Of a stretch of 64,000 nucleotides of DNA, positions 41,470 through 50,192 are shown in pieces. How positions within the stretch are numbered: the stretch's first letter is position 1; each line of letters opens with the position of its first letter. Under the pieces are notes generated by a model. It was given only the letters and a program-made list of their open reading frames with translations. It was not told the origin of the DNA and did no database searches. Source of the stretch: Jiulongibacter sediminis (GTDB lineage Bacteria; Bacteroidota; Bacteroidia; Cytophagales; Spirosomataceae); contig NZ_LGTQ01000006.1 in assembly GCF_001306455.1 (NCBI RefSeq), positions 620,001 to 684,000 of the forward strand. Direction: 5' to 3'. Made by a program: the position numbers and the translations under genes.

Positions 41470-44130
41470 TTAATTTTTCATGATCACTTCATCAATATTA
41501 AATAAAGCATTGGTGACCATGGCAAAGGCCAATGTTTCGGCTTCTTCCTCTTTTTGATAGCTTTTCAATGCCTCATCGTAAAGATTTTTCAATGCTTCCT
41601 TCCGTTTAGGATCAATGGCTTTGCCAGTGGCCTGATGATATGCCTTAACTATGCTTTGATCAATATCTCTCAGCTCAATTTGCTGAGCAAAATGAATGGC
41701 CAGATCCACATAAACAGAATCATTTAGTGTGGTCAAAGCCTGTAATGGTGTATTGGTATTGATTCGGCGGGCCGAGCAAACCTCACGCCCAACCCCGTCA
41801 AAATTAATCATAGATGGGTAAGGGCTGGTACGTTTCCAGAAGGTATAAAGGGCTCTTCGGTATTGCTGACCACCGTCGCTTTCTTTCCATTTTTTGCCGT
41901 TATAAGGTGATAACCAAACGCCATCAGGCTGATAAGGCATCACCGGTTTTCCGTACATTTCGGGGTTCAATTTGCCCGAAATAGCCAGAGCCTGATCCCT
42001 GATTTGTTCGGCCGATAACCGGACTCTTGGTCCACGGGCAAGGTACATATTGAACTGGTCCTTCTCCAGTTGTTTTTTACTGATTCGGGAATCCTGACGG
42101 TAAGTGGCACTCATCACAATTTTCTTCATGAGCCTTTTCAAGTGCCATTCGTCTTCATACATGAATTGATAACTCAGATAATCCAACAATTGCTGATGAG
42201 TGGGTTCTGCTCCTTGAGTGCCCAAATCCTCAAGCGTTTCTACCAATCCACGACCAAAAAACTGCTCCCAGACCCTGTTAACCATAGTTCTTGAGGTAAG
42301 CGGATGTTTTTTATCCGTCATCCATTGAGCCAGACCAAGGCGGTTTTGAGGGTATTCTTCCGGGAATTCATTGAGTGAAACCGGAACACCAGCCACCACT
42401 TTTTCACCTTTTGAAAGCCAGCTTCCCCGCTCAAAAACATGCGTTTCGCGACTCCATTCTTCCACATTGTCAAGCATGATGGGGGTTTCTTCAGTGTTGG
42501 TTTTAACCAGACTCCAAAAGGTGTTTTGCTGAGGCTTCGGCAGGTTTTCGTAGGGTGCATCCGTGAAATGAAACCAGTCGAATCGAATACCCGTTTGTAG
42601 AGGATCTTTTAATTGGGAGCTGCTGAATGTGAAAAAGATATCGTGTTTGTCACCAACGGATTGCAGTGGAATCTCAGCAATTTGCCAGCCACCTTTATTT
42701 GGTTTGAGGCGAAACTGTCCTATCACGGGCCCTTTTGGGCTTCCAGTATGGAGAAAAAGACTACCTGAACGCAGACCGGAAGCATAACGAAAGATGAGTT
42801 TTTTGTCATTTGTCAAGTCAACATTAGATAAACGGGCGGAGGAATTATTACGCATGGCCAGCCATTTGGTATCGCTGAGCTCGCTATTTACAAACTCGTC
42901 GGTTTCCAGAGAATTGATGGCAGGTTGAAAAGTTTTGATAAAGTGTTTGATTTCGCTGGCCTGATCTTCGTTCAAATGATCTGTCGCCCAACTTGTCAAT
43001 TGACCAAGCTGTTCCTTTTGTTCCAGATCAAAATGCCTCAAAACCGGGTACTCGGCATAGGCATCGTTATCCCGGGTATTATTGAAAAAGGCCATGAACC
43101 GGTAATAATCTTCATGTCGGAAGGGGTCATAGGGGTGGCTGTGGCACTGCACACAGGCAAAAGTGGTGCTCATCAGGGTTTCCCAGGTGGTGTTTACCCG
43201 ATCAATCACCGCCGCAACCCTGAATTCCTCATTATCCGTACCGCCTTCGTCATTGGTCATGGTGTTACGGTGGAAGGCGGTGGCTATGAGTTGGTCATCA
43301 GTGGGGTTTTCGAGTAAGTCGCCGGCTAATTGCTCGGTAATGAACTGGTCATAGGGCATATCCGTATTAAAGGATCGGATAAGCCAGTCGCGATAACGCC
43401 AGATATTTCTTTCATCATCCCTTTCATAGCCTTTGGTATCTGCATAGCGGGCGAGATCAAGCCACATGGAGGTCCATTTTTCTCCGTAATGCGGAGAGGC
43501 CAGCAGCTGGTCAACGTATGCTTCATAGTTCTCATCTGTTGGGTTTGCGAGATAAGCCGCTTTGAGAGAATCTGGTGCTGGGAAACCAATCAGATCAAGT
43601 GCAACCCTGCGGGCGAGTACTTCAGGTTCTGCTTCTTTTGATACTTCAAGCCCTTTTTCCTCCGCTTTCACAGCGATAAAATGATCGATTTCATTTTTGG
43701 CCCAATCCTGGTCTTTATCAGGAACTTCGGGTTTTTCAACTTTTTGGTAAGCCCAATGTTCACCCCATTTTGCTCCCTGTTCTATCCATCGAGTGAGCAG
43801 TTCAATTTCTTCCTCAGGAAGAGGGTCGGCCTCAAAGGGCATTCGTTCGTCAGGATCACTAAGTGTTAGCCTGCGAATCATTTCTGAGGCATGGGCATCA
43901 CCTTCTACGATAATCATTTTGCCAGATTTACCTTTTGATTTTGCTTCTTCCTCAAAAAGGAATGAAACCCCGCCTTGTTTTTTAACACCACCATGGCAGG
44001 CGATGCAACGCTTATTGAGAATAGGTTTTATTTGTCTACTGAAGTCAACTTCATCTCCTGAAGTGCAGGATTGCAGAAGGCTGAAGCCAAAAAGAAGGCT
44101 TAGAAACAGAGAAAATTTGAATCGCATCAA
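41470..44130 (-). CDS. Planctomycete-type cytochrome c / DUF1549 / DUF1553 lipoprotein
   Basis: 886 residues with a lipoprotein signal (SLLFGFSLLQSCTSG, Cys22). Domains in order: PSCyt1 heme domain with Cys42-x-x-Cys45-His46 (LNKRCIACHGGVKKQGG) and RMPFEADPLPEEEI; DUF1549 (about 145-350: HYGEKWTSMWLDLARYADTKGYERD, in parts; TFACVQCHSHPYDPF, a second CxxCH); a beta-rich insert; DUF1553 (about 600-860: HPLTSRTMVNRVWEQFFGRGLVETLEDLG, in parts; RRINTNTPLQALTTLND). Its partner is the DUF1501 protein 54 bases downstream. The pair is thought to act on polysaccharides at the cell surface, with electron transfer through the hemes; direct evidence is lacking. Confidence 0.92.
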   Translation of the reverse strand: MMRFKFSLFLSLLFGFSLLQSCTSGDEVDFSRQIKPILNKRCIACHGGVKKQGGVSFLFEEEAKSKGKSGKMIIVEGDAHASEMIRRLTLSDPDERMPFEADPLPEEEIELLTRWIEQGAKWGEHWAYQKVEKPEVPDKDQDWAKNEIDHFIAVKAEEKGLEVSKEAEPEVLARRVALDLIGFPAPDSLKAAYLANPTDENYEAYVDQLLASPHYGEKWTSMWLDLARYADTKGYERDDERNIWRYRDWLIRSFNTDMPYDQFITEQLAGDLLENPTDDQLIATAFHRNTMTNDEGGTDNEEFRVAAVIDRVNTTWETLMSTTFACVQCHSHPYDPFRHEDYYRFMAFFNNTRDNDAYAEYPVLRHFDLEQKEQLGQLTSWATDHLNEDQASEIKHFIKTFQPAINSLETDEFVNSELSDTKWLAMRNNSSARLSNVDLTNDKKLIFRYASGLRSGSLFLHTGSPKGPVIGQFRLKPNKGGWQIAEIPLQSVGDKHDIFFTFSSSQLKDPLQTGIRFDWFHFTDAPYENLPKPQQNTFWSLVKTNTEETPIMLDNVEEWSRETHVFERGSWLSKGEKVVAGVPVSLNEFPEEYPQNRLGLAQWMTDKKHPLTSRTMVNRVWEQFFGRGLVETLEDLGTQGAEPTHQQLLDYLSYQFMYEDEWHLKRLMKKIVMSATYRQDSRISKKQLEKDQFNMYLARGPRVRLSAEQIRDQALAISGKLNPEMYGKPVMPYQPDGVWLSPYNGKKWKESDGGQQYRRALYTFWKRTSPYPSMINFDGVGREVCSARRINTNTPLQALTTLNDSVYVDLAIHFAQQIELRDIDQSIVKAYHQATGKAIDPKRKEALKNLYDEALKSYQKEEEAETLAFAMVTNALFNIDEVIMKN

Positions 44131-44216
44131 AGGTTAGGTTGAATCAGGAAATTGAAGTTAACAGGATTTGTAAACTATTTCAACCTTAACTGTCGGCAAA
44201 GATTTTGAAGAGAACC

Positions 44217-44441
44217 TCAGTCGTTGATTTCTTCTTCCTCAAAGCTCACTTCCAGCAAATCGCCTGGAGTACAATCTAAAGCTCTACAGATTTTAGCAAG
44301 GGTTTCAAAACGCACGCCTTTGGCTTTTTGATTCTTCAGAATCGAGAGGTTGACCGTTGTGACCCCAACTTTTTCAGAGAGCTCATTGAGCGACATACGC
44401 TTTTTGGCCATTTCTATGTCCAGATTGACAATGATATTCAT
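44217..44441 (-). CDS. XRE-family (Cro/C1-type) helix-turn-helix regulator
   Basis: 74 residues, almost only the DNA-binding domain (AKKRMSLNELSEKVGVTTVNLSILKNQKAKG, in parts; LAKICRALDCTPGDLLEV) plus an acidic tail. It overlaps the DUF2975 gene by four bases. Such XRE/DUF2975 pairs are common in Firmicutes and Bacteroidota; the regulator probably represses its own operon. Confidence 0.92.
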   Translation of the reverse strand: MNIIVNLDIEMAKKRMSLNELSEKVGVTTVNLSILKNQKAKGVRFETLAKICRALDCTPGDLLEVSFEEEEIND

Positions 44442-44911
44442 ATGATTTCTCCGAGATCAGCTCGGTTTTTTTCGGCCACTGGTAGGTATTCTATCAGTAT
44501 AAAAATGATAAGGGCAGCAAATAAAAACGATGGGGACTTAAAGAACGAGTAACTTAAAAAGTTTAGGAAAACCTTGCCTGGAGAAGGGTTGCCAGTGTAG
44601 AAGTCTCTCAATACCTCAATAAGTCCATTGATGGGAATGAGAAATAACAAAAGCACACCAATCTGCTTAAAACGCCTTATTTCAACAGGACTGAAATATG
44701 ACTGCCGATGATACGATTTTCTCACTTTTCCCAGCTGAAAAGCAATGATTCCATAAACGGTTAAAACGATAGCGTTCAAAGCAAATAGACTAAACGGCAC
44801 AAACGGGAATTCGTAATAGTAGCCCAATCGGGAGCTCATCACGTGGAGAATTGCGGAGATAATAATTAGGCCAACAAGTAGCCGGAAAAGAGTGTCTGAT
44901 TTTGAGTTCAT
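44438..44911 (-). CDS. DUF2975 membrane protein
   Basis: 157 residues with four predicted transmembrane helices (about 9-27, 40-62, 88-108, 125-147). The fold and the coupling to a small XRE regulator identify DUF2975. Its function is unknown; it could act as a membrane sensor that holds or releases the regulator. A TACATTTG promoter element lies 19 bases upstream of the start. Confidence 0.85.
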   Translation of the reverse strand: MNSKSDTLFRLLVGLIIISAILHVMSSRLGYYYEFPFVPFSLFALNAIVLTVYGIIAFQLGKVRKSYHRQSYFSPVEIRRFKQIGVLLLFLIPINGLIEVLRDFYTGNPSPGKVFLNFLSYSFFKSPSFLFAALIIFILIEYLPVAEKNRADLGEII

Positions 44912-44929
44912 ATCTTAAGATTTAGAACT

Positions 44930-44937
44930 CAAATGTA
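44930..44937 (-). promoter_or_regulatory. -7 promoter element (TACATTTG) for the DUF2975/XRE operon
   Basis: Full match to TAnnTTTG on the minus strand, 19 bases before the ATG; T-rich but without TTG at -33. Confidence 0.45.
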
Positions 44938-45110
44938 AATTATGTTTTAAATATTTAAAATAAAACGTTAAATATATTTCAAGGTTCTTAAATCTTTGTT
45001 TCACCTTTTATATGATAAATAGGAGTTTCTCAGAGGTCAGAGACCACTTTTTTTCGCATCAAAGTCAAACACATGCAGAAAAAAATACAGAAAGTAGAAT
45101 GCCGAAAGTT

Positions 45111-46424
45111 TTAAGAAACTTTCACAATATGATTCTTCTTCCCTTTCCCGATCAACAGATACTTGTCATTCAACAAAGTCAGGTCTGAAACAGGAGTTCT
45201 CTCGTCCTGAATTTTGGTTTTGTTGACACTTACAGCGTTTCCTTTGAAGGCTCTTCTGGCTTCTCCCTTTGAGGCGTAGATCTCGCCGTTCGTGGTTACC
45301 GAAACTAAATCTAAAAGACTCTCGCAGGCACCATAGTCCGCCTTTGAAATTTCAGTCGTTGGTACGCCATCAAAAACAGAGTTGAACGTCTTTTCATCCA
45401 GACTTTGTAGGGTTTCAAGCGTAGCTTTTCCAAACAAAACTTCTGAGGCTTTTACGGCCAAATTGTACTGCTCTTCACCATGAACCCGAATGGTCACATC
45501 TTTGGCGATAGCTTGTTGTACAATTCTTAGGTGTGGAGCCTCTTTATGCTCAGTTTCCAGTTTTTCGATTTCCTCTTTGCTCAGCAGGGTGAATACACGA
45601 ATTAGTCGCTCACAAACTTCGTCAGATTGGTTAATCCAAAACTGGTAAAACTGATATGGACTGGTCATCTCTGGATCAAGCCAAACATTACCGCTTTCTG
45701 ACTTTCCGAATTTGGTGCCATCTGGTTTAGTTACCAATGGAGTCGTTAAGGCATAAGCAGAGTATTCTACTTCGCCGTCGGCATCGGAGCCATCGTTGGC
45801 TTCTTTTCTACGGATAAGCTCGGTACCTGTGGTGATGTTACCCCACTGGTCAGAGCCACCCATTTGCAGGCGAACTCCGTGATTTTTATACAAATGATAG
45901 AAATCGTAACCCTGAAGCAGTTGATAGGTAAACTCGGTATAAGAAATACCTGTGGTAATTCTGTTTTTTACAGAATCCTTTGAGCTCATATAGTTGATGG
46001 TCAAATACTTACCCACTTCTCTCAGAAATTGCAAAAAGCCCATCTCTTTGAACCAGTCGTAATTATTGACTATTTCAGCGGCATTGTTCCCGCTTTCAAA
46101 ATCAAGGAATCGGGCCAGCTGGGCCTTGATACCTTCCTGGTTTTCTCTCAATACGTTTTCATCTAAAAACTGGCGTTCGGCTGATTTGCCGGAAGGGTCG
46201 CCCACCATACCAGTGGCTCCTCCTACAAGTGCATAAGGCTTGTGGCCGGCCCGCTGAAAGTGTACCAGCAACATGATTGTTGCAAGGTTTCCAATATGAA
46301 GAGACTTGGCCGTAGGATCAAATCCGATATAAGCTGAAGTCATTTCTTTTTCCAGTTGCTCTGCAGTGCCGGGCATCATCTGATGCAGCATGCCTCTCCA
46401 TTCCAGTTCTTCTATGAAGTTCAT
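45111..46424 (-). CDS. tyrS: Tyrosine-tRNA ligase
   Basis: 437 residues. Class I signatures: [14 protein letters not shown] (HIGH) and [11 protein letters not shown] (KMSKS type). Tyrosine-binding motifs [27 protein letters not shown] and [14 protein letters not shown] are present, and the C-terminal S4-like RNA-binding domain ends the protein ([17 protein letters not shown]). It charges tRNA-Tyr in the cytoplasm. A 16-base palindrome lies just upstream of the start. No T-box is seen, as expected outside Firmicutes. Confidence 0.97.
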   Translation of the reverse strand: MNFIEELEWRGMLHQMMPGTAEQLEKEMTSAYIGFDPTAKSLHIGNLATIMLLVHFQRAGHKPYALVGGATGMVGDPSGKSAERQFLDENVLRENQEGIKAQLARFLDFESGNNAAEIVNNYDWFKEMGFLQFLREVGKYLTINYMSSKDSVKNRITTGISYTEFTYQLLQGYDFYHLYKNHGVRLQMGGSDQWGNITTGTELIRRKEANDGSDADGEVEYSAYALTTPLVTKPDGTKFGKSESGNVWLDPEMTSPYQFYQFWINQSDEVCERLIRVFTLLSKEEIEKLETEHKEAPHLRIVQQAIAKDVTIRVHGEEQYNLAVKASEVLFGKATLETLQSLDEKTFNSVFDGVPTTEISKADYGACESLLDLVSVTTNGEIYASKGEARRAFKGNAVSVNKTKIQDERTPVSDLTLLNDKYLLIGKGKKNHIVKVS

Positions 46425-46432
46425 TGTATATA

Positions 46433-46448
46433 GCTATGGGCCCATAGC
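46433..46448. promoter_or_regulatory. 16-bp perfect palindrome upstream of tyrS
   Basis: GCTATGGGCCCATAGC, a perfect inverted repeat nine bases before the tyrS ATG. It is flanked by similar short words (GAGCTTTGGGC), so it could be a regulator site or part of a dispersed GC-rich repeat. Confidence 0.4.
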
Positions 46449-46477
46449 AATGAGCTTTGGGCGAATATTTTAGTGAT

Positions 46478-47122
46478 TTATTTCTTTGATTTTTTGATGC
46501 CGTACTTCTTCCACCACTTGTAATATTCAGAGAAGTTGTAGGTTATGCCAAGTTGGAAAGTCCTGTTTCTCAAATCTAGCGGAGTGCCATCGTTTTGAAT
46601 GCGGGTGTTGAAGCTATTAAGGCCATGAGCATATCGCAGGTTTAAACTGAACATGGAGAACATGTCCAGCATATCAATTCGGGCTCCAACGATAAAAGCA
46701 TTATCTTTCTTTAGGTCAGGTCCGTATTGTTCTACTCCTTCTTTTTTCCAGCCCTGATTCAGCGACCAGTTAAACTCAGGCCCGGCTTCAAGGTGAAATC
46801 CTTCGAAAGGAGAAATACCCAAAAGAATAGGCGTGCTAAGATAACGGAAAGTGAGTTTTTGGTTGGGGTCAACAAGGTTACCACCTTTAACCTGAAAAAC
46901 GGCTTCTGGTTGCAGGCTTAGTTTTCCCAGATTCAGACGTGTAAAAACACCTGCCTGATACTGCATGCTGAGCTTAGAGGAGGTTTCTCCGGGATTGTCA
47001 ACAATCGCTATGTGGTTAGCTTGAAGGCCTATTTTTGGTCCAAAAACAAAGGTGCTTTGCTTCATTTGAGCGAAGCCCACAGAGCTGATCAACAGAAAAC
47101 CAAGGATGAATTTATTCTTCAT
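46478..47122 (-). CDS. Outer-membrane beta-barrel protein (PorT-like)
   Basis: 214 residues from the ATG at 47122, which opens a signal peptide (MKNKFILGFLLISSVGFAQ). A longer frame to 47176 is excluded by the promoter element at 47174-47181. The rest is a small beta-barrel typical of PorT/OMP_b-brl_2: VFGPKIGLQANHIAI, QYQAGVFTRLNLGKLSLQPE, TPILLGISPFEGFHLEAGPE, NLRYAHGLN, TFQLGITYNFSEYYKW. It would sit in the outer membrane; the role is unknown. It has its own promoter (TTG-N19-TATTTTTG). Confidence 0.85.
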   Translation of the reverse strand: MKNKFILGFLLISSVGFAQMKQSTFVFGPKIGLQANHIAIVDNPGETSSKLSMQYQAGVFTRLNLGKLSLQPEAVFQVKGGNLVDPNQKLTFRYLSTPILLGISPFEGFHLEAGPEFNWSLNQGWKKEGVEQYGPDLKKDNAFIVGARIDMLDMFSMFSLNLRYAHGLNSFNTRIQNDGTPLDLRNRTFQLGITYNFSEYYKWWKKYGIKKSKK

Positions 47123-47173
47123 TTTGTTTTTGACCTGATAACGAAATCCCGGCCCGTTTTTTATTTTGAGGGG

Positions 47174-47203
47174 CAAAAATACAGAAAGGGTCTCTCAGGA
47201 CAA
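47174..47203 (-). promoter_or_regulatory. Promoter of the barrel gene (TTG-N19-TATTTTTG)
   Basis: On the minus strand TTG (47203-47201) is followed exactly 19 bases later by TATTTTTG (47181-47174). The start codon lies 52 bases downstream. Confidence 0.75.
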
Positions 47204-47248
47204 AAATTCAATGAAATTGTCTCGGTTAAATTTCTTTAAAATCGTTTT

Positions 47249-48688
47249 CTACTTCCCGAATTGAAACTTTAATGAACCATTTATACCCACATTTCGAGGA
47301 GGTGTAAAGTAATCTGGGTTACGGAAGGCAAACTCAAAATACGGAGCCAGCTGGGCTACAACCCCCCGGTACTGGTACTGCACACCCATTCCATAGAAAA
47401 GGTTATTAAACACTTTAGGTTTAGGCCGGGCCTCAAAACGCCTGCTAATCTGACTACCAAGAACGCCGCTTGAGAAATTAACATCCTGATAAACAGAAAG
47501 GTCAAGTTTGGTACCAGCAGAAACCATAAAATTGAACCTGCTCCATGTATTGATATAATAATTGAAATTTACAGGCATCTTAATTAAGGAAGTTTTGATG
47601 CTGATATCCTTAATCTGAGGATTTTCTTTTGGGATATACCGACCGTACTCTTCTTCAAAACGCTTTCCTGTTTTGCGATTGAAATCCATCTCAAGGGGAT
47701 GTTTAGTTTCTATTTGACGAGAGAACAAAACACCTGTATTCAGACTCAGTTTGTCCATCAAAAATACCTCAACGGTAGGTCCTGTAAGCAGAGAATTAAA
47801 GCCAATATAATCAGAAGAAATTCCAGCTCTCATTTTTGGCCAGTTGACAGGCTTTTTCGCTTTTTCTTTTGGGTCTGTTCGTTTTGGCTCAGTGTCTTCC
47901 TCTTCGGCCAGCTCTTCAAGTTGGACAGAAGGTTTTGCGAGTTCCGTTACTTCGCCGGCGTCATTCATCTTTTCCTCAAAAACCGTAACATCTTCCGGCT
48001 CATTAAAAGACTTGTTTTTAACCTCAGTTTGATCACTAACATCACTTTGAGGAATTTTACCGTCGTAAACAGTGCGTTCTTCTTTTATCGACGATTCTTC
48101 ATTTTGCCGGATATCATCAACTCTTTGACTCTTGGCCATTCCTGGTTCTTGTGAGTTTTTCGTGACCAGATTCGGCGATTTTTTTGAAGGTACTTTTTCA
48201 CTTGTTGTATTACCCTGATTTTGAGGTGAAGCAACAACCTTATCGGTGTTTTCCGTGGTGATAGGGCTATTCTCCTCCAATTCCAATCTTGTGGAATTTT
48301 CTATAGCTTTTGCCTCCGCACTTTTATCTACATAAACTATTCGATCTACAGGCACATATTGGGTGACTGTTTCTTTGACCAGAACAGTGTCTACAGAGTG
48401 GGTATTAACAAAGACGGTATCTACTTCTGAGCTTTGATTTAATTTTTCTGTTAGTGTAAAAATCTCTTCATTCAGTCTGTTTGTTTTTTGCGATTGATAA
48501 ATAGTAGTAAGCACCAGGGCCGTAGTTGCCATGCCTCCGAAAAGCCAGGCTCCGTAATCACGGAATGCCCTGATATACCATGGAGCGGGTAGCATTTTTT
48601 TGAAGGAGTCCCATGCTCCTGTCTCATATTTCGGAGAATGCTTTGACAGCTTTTCCCGAATTTTCTTATCAAAATTTTCCTCAGACAT
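47249..48688 (-). CDS. Putative anti-sigma/outer-membrane-barrel fusion protein
   Basis: 479 residues from the ATG at 48688, which overlaps the sigma-factor stop by eight bases; a longer frame to 48715 is less likely. Residues 1-45 are a short charged cytoplasmic region like those of anti-sigma proteins (DKKIREKLSKHSPKYETGAW). A transmembrane helix follows (about 46-65, GAWLFGGMATTALVLTTIY), then a long coiled and acidic stretch (66-280, rich in E, K, T, S). The last 200 residues look like an outer-membrane beta-barrel (LSLNTGVLFSRQIETKH, MPVNFNYYINTWSRFNFMVSAGTKLDL in parts, GSLKFQFGK at the end). A chain spanning both membranes and coupled to an ECF sigma factor would be a direct signal relay; the architecture is inferred from hydropathy and pattern by eye. 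Confidence 0.7.
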   Translation of the reverse strand: MSEENFDKKIREKLSKHSPKYETGAWDSFKKMLPAPWYIRAFRDYGAWLFGGMATTALVLTTIYQSQKTNRLNEEIFTLTEKLNQSSEVDTVFVNTHSVDTVLVKETVTQYVPVDRIVYVDKSAEAKAIENSTRLELEENSPITTENTDKVVASPQNQGNTTSEKVPSKKSPNLVTKNSQEPGMAKSQRVDDIRQNEESSIKEERTVYDGKIPQSDVSDQTEVKNKSFNEPEDVTVFEEKMNDAGEVTELAKPSVQLEELAEEEDTEPKRTDPKEKAKKPVNWPKMRAGISSDYIGFNSLLTGPTVEVFLMDKLSLNTGVLFSRQIETKHPLEMDFNRKTGKRFEEEYGRYIPKENPQIKDISIKTSLIKMPVNFNYYINTWSRFNFMVSAGTKLDLSVYQDVNFSSGVLGSQISRRFEARPKPKVFNNLFYGMGVQYQYRGVVAQLAPYFEFAFRNPDYFTPPRNVGINGSLKFQFGK

Positions 48689-49262
48689 TTCTATAGTCGT
48701 TTTGGTCTGAAACATAAATTTTTACCATCTCCTGCATTTTCATTCGGGCCTTGGCCAAATTAGAGCGAGATGTCCCCTCGTTAATACCCAGCATTTTGCC
48801 TATCTCAGCATGACTGTAGCCTTCCACTACATAAAGTGAAAAAACAGTTCGGTAGGCAGGCGGAAGGTTTTGAATAAGTTCAATGATTTCTTCAGCACTG
48901 ATTCGCTCCAGCAATTGGTCGTCATATGCCAGGTAGTGCAGCTCGTCAACATCCACAAAAGCCACTTTTTTATGGTTTTTGCGGTAGTAATCAATGCAGC
49001 TTCTCACCATTACGGTTTTAAACCAGGCATCAAAGGACTGATTCGGGTCATACATTGAGATTTTGGTAAAAATCTTCATGAAGCCGTCATTAACCATTTC
49101 TACAGCCTCATCATGACCTGAGGCGTATCTTAGGCTGATATTTTTAGCAAAACCATAGTATTTCTCATAGAGCGTCTTCTGAGCAGACTGCCTGTTTTTC
49201 AGGCAGCCACTCAGGACTTCTTCAAGATCAAAAGGCCGTTTTTTTGCTCGAAACAGTGACAA
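48681..49262 (-). CDS. ECF-type RNA polymerase sigma factor
   Basis: 193 residues. Region 2 (about 25-95: YEKYYGFAKNISLRYASGHDEA, in parts; SFDAWFKTVMVRSCIDYYRKN) and region 4 (about 128-180: LPPAYRTVFSLYVVEGYSHAEIGKMLGINEGTSRSNLAKARMKM, in parts) are both present; there is no region 3, which defines an extracytoplasmic-function factor. It is coupled to the fusion protein downstream, its probable anti-sigma. It diverges from the PepSY lipoprotein/TonB receptor operon, a likely target. Confidence 0.93.
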   Translation of the reverse strand: MSLFRAKKRPFDLEEVLSGCLKNRQSAQKTLYEKYYGFAKNISLRYASGHDEAVEMVNDGFMKIFTKISMYDPNQSFDAWFKTVMVRSCIDYYRKNHKKVAFVDVDELHYLAYDDQLLERISAEEIIELIQNLPPAYRTVFSLYVVEGYSHAEIGKMLGINEGTSRSNLAKARMKMQEMVKIYVSDQNDYRNV

Positions 49263-49481
49263 AAAAGAAGGGTTTTAGATCAAAACTTACTTTACCTGAT
49301 TATTAATACGCAAGGTGGGTTTCTTTTCGTTGCCTTAAAAATTTTTTTCTCTCGGGGCAACGCCGCCTCTGGAGAGCTGCGTATTGAAAGGCAAGAAACA
49401 CGAAACAAAGGATTGGATATGATTTAAACTTTACCTGTAAGCTAACCTTACGTTTATTTTCAAAATCTTAAATCTTTAAAA

Positions 49482-50126
49482 ATGAGACATTTAAAATTTG
49501 TTTGGGCCTTTTTACTGGCCGCCCCCCTTGCTTTTACAAGTTGTGAAAGCCTTAATCTTGGCCCAGATGCGGCTGCCGGAGATTCGGCTATGTTAGACAT
49601 GCTATTTTTTGCTACTACTGATGACTCTACCGGTGTCGTCAGAGGTCATCGTGGGCATTGTAATATTACGGAAGTAGCCGTAGAGGATCTATCTGCTACC
49701 ATTACGGATTACATTTCGGCGAATTACGCTGATGCTACCATTGACAGAGCCGGCACAAATGATGAGACTGGGTACACTATGGTTAAAATTACGCTGGCTG
49801 ACGGCACACATGCCGGATTGATTTTTGATGCTGATGGTAATTTTCTTGAAGAAAAAACTCATAAAGGCAAAGGAACGGCGGTAGATGTCGCGGATTTGCC
49901 AACGGCAATAACCGACTATATCTCAGCAAACTATGCTGATGCTACCATCGAGAAAGCCAGACTACATGATGACGGAAGTTATGGTGTGCTTATTCTTCAA
50001 TCTGACGACACTTATCTGGGCGTAGGTTTTGATGCGGATGGCAATTTTGTGAGTGAGTTCAACATGAAAGATAAAGGCGGCAAAAAGCACGGAAAAGGTG
50101 GCCCAAATAAAGGGGGAAGAAACTAG
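49482..50126 (+). CDS. PepSY-like lipoprotein with two internal repeats
   Basis: 214 residues with a lipoprotein signal (FLLAAPLAFTSCESL, Cys21). Two PepSY-like units (about 65-125 and 130-185) share DYISANYADATI and FDADGNF. The C-terminal tail is Gly/Lys/His-rich (GGKKHGKGGPNKGGRN). PepSY-like domains are thought to modulate proteases or bind ligands at the cell surface. It is followed by a terminator at 50150-50182 and then the TonB receptor, so it may be expressed more than the downstream genes. It diverges from the ECF sigma gene. Confidence 0.8.
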   Translation: MRHLKFVWAFLLAAPLAFTSCESLNLGPDAAAGDSAMLDMLFFATTDDSTGVVRGHRGHCNITEVAVEDLSATITDYISANYADATIDRAGTNDETGYTMVKITLADGTHAGLIFDADGNFLEEKTHKGKGTAVDVADLPTAITDYISANYADATIEKARLHDDGSYGVLILQSDDTYLGVGFDADGNFVSEFNMKDKGGKKHGKGGPNKGGRN

Positions 50127-50149
50127 ATAGTTTAGAGTTGAGAAATGCG

Positions 50150-50182
50150 AATGGGGTTAATTTTTATTGACCCCATTTTTTT
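50150..50182 (+). terminator. Intrinsic terminator or attenuator between the PepSY lipoprotein and TonB receptor genes
   Basis: AATGGGGTTAA (50150-50160) pairs with TTGACCCCATT (50167-50177) with one G-T pair, followed by a run of seven T. It ends 11 bases before the receptor ATG, so it either uncouples the genes or attenuates the receptor. Confidence 0.75.
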
Positions 50183-50192
50183 GAATAATACT

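Noticed and set aside
40006-44137. Several 60-130-codon frames on the plus strand
   Set aside because: They are antisense shadows of the DUF1501 and DUF1553 genes and have no start context or family signal.
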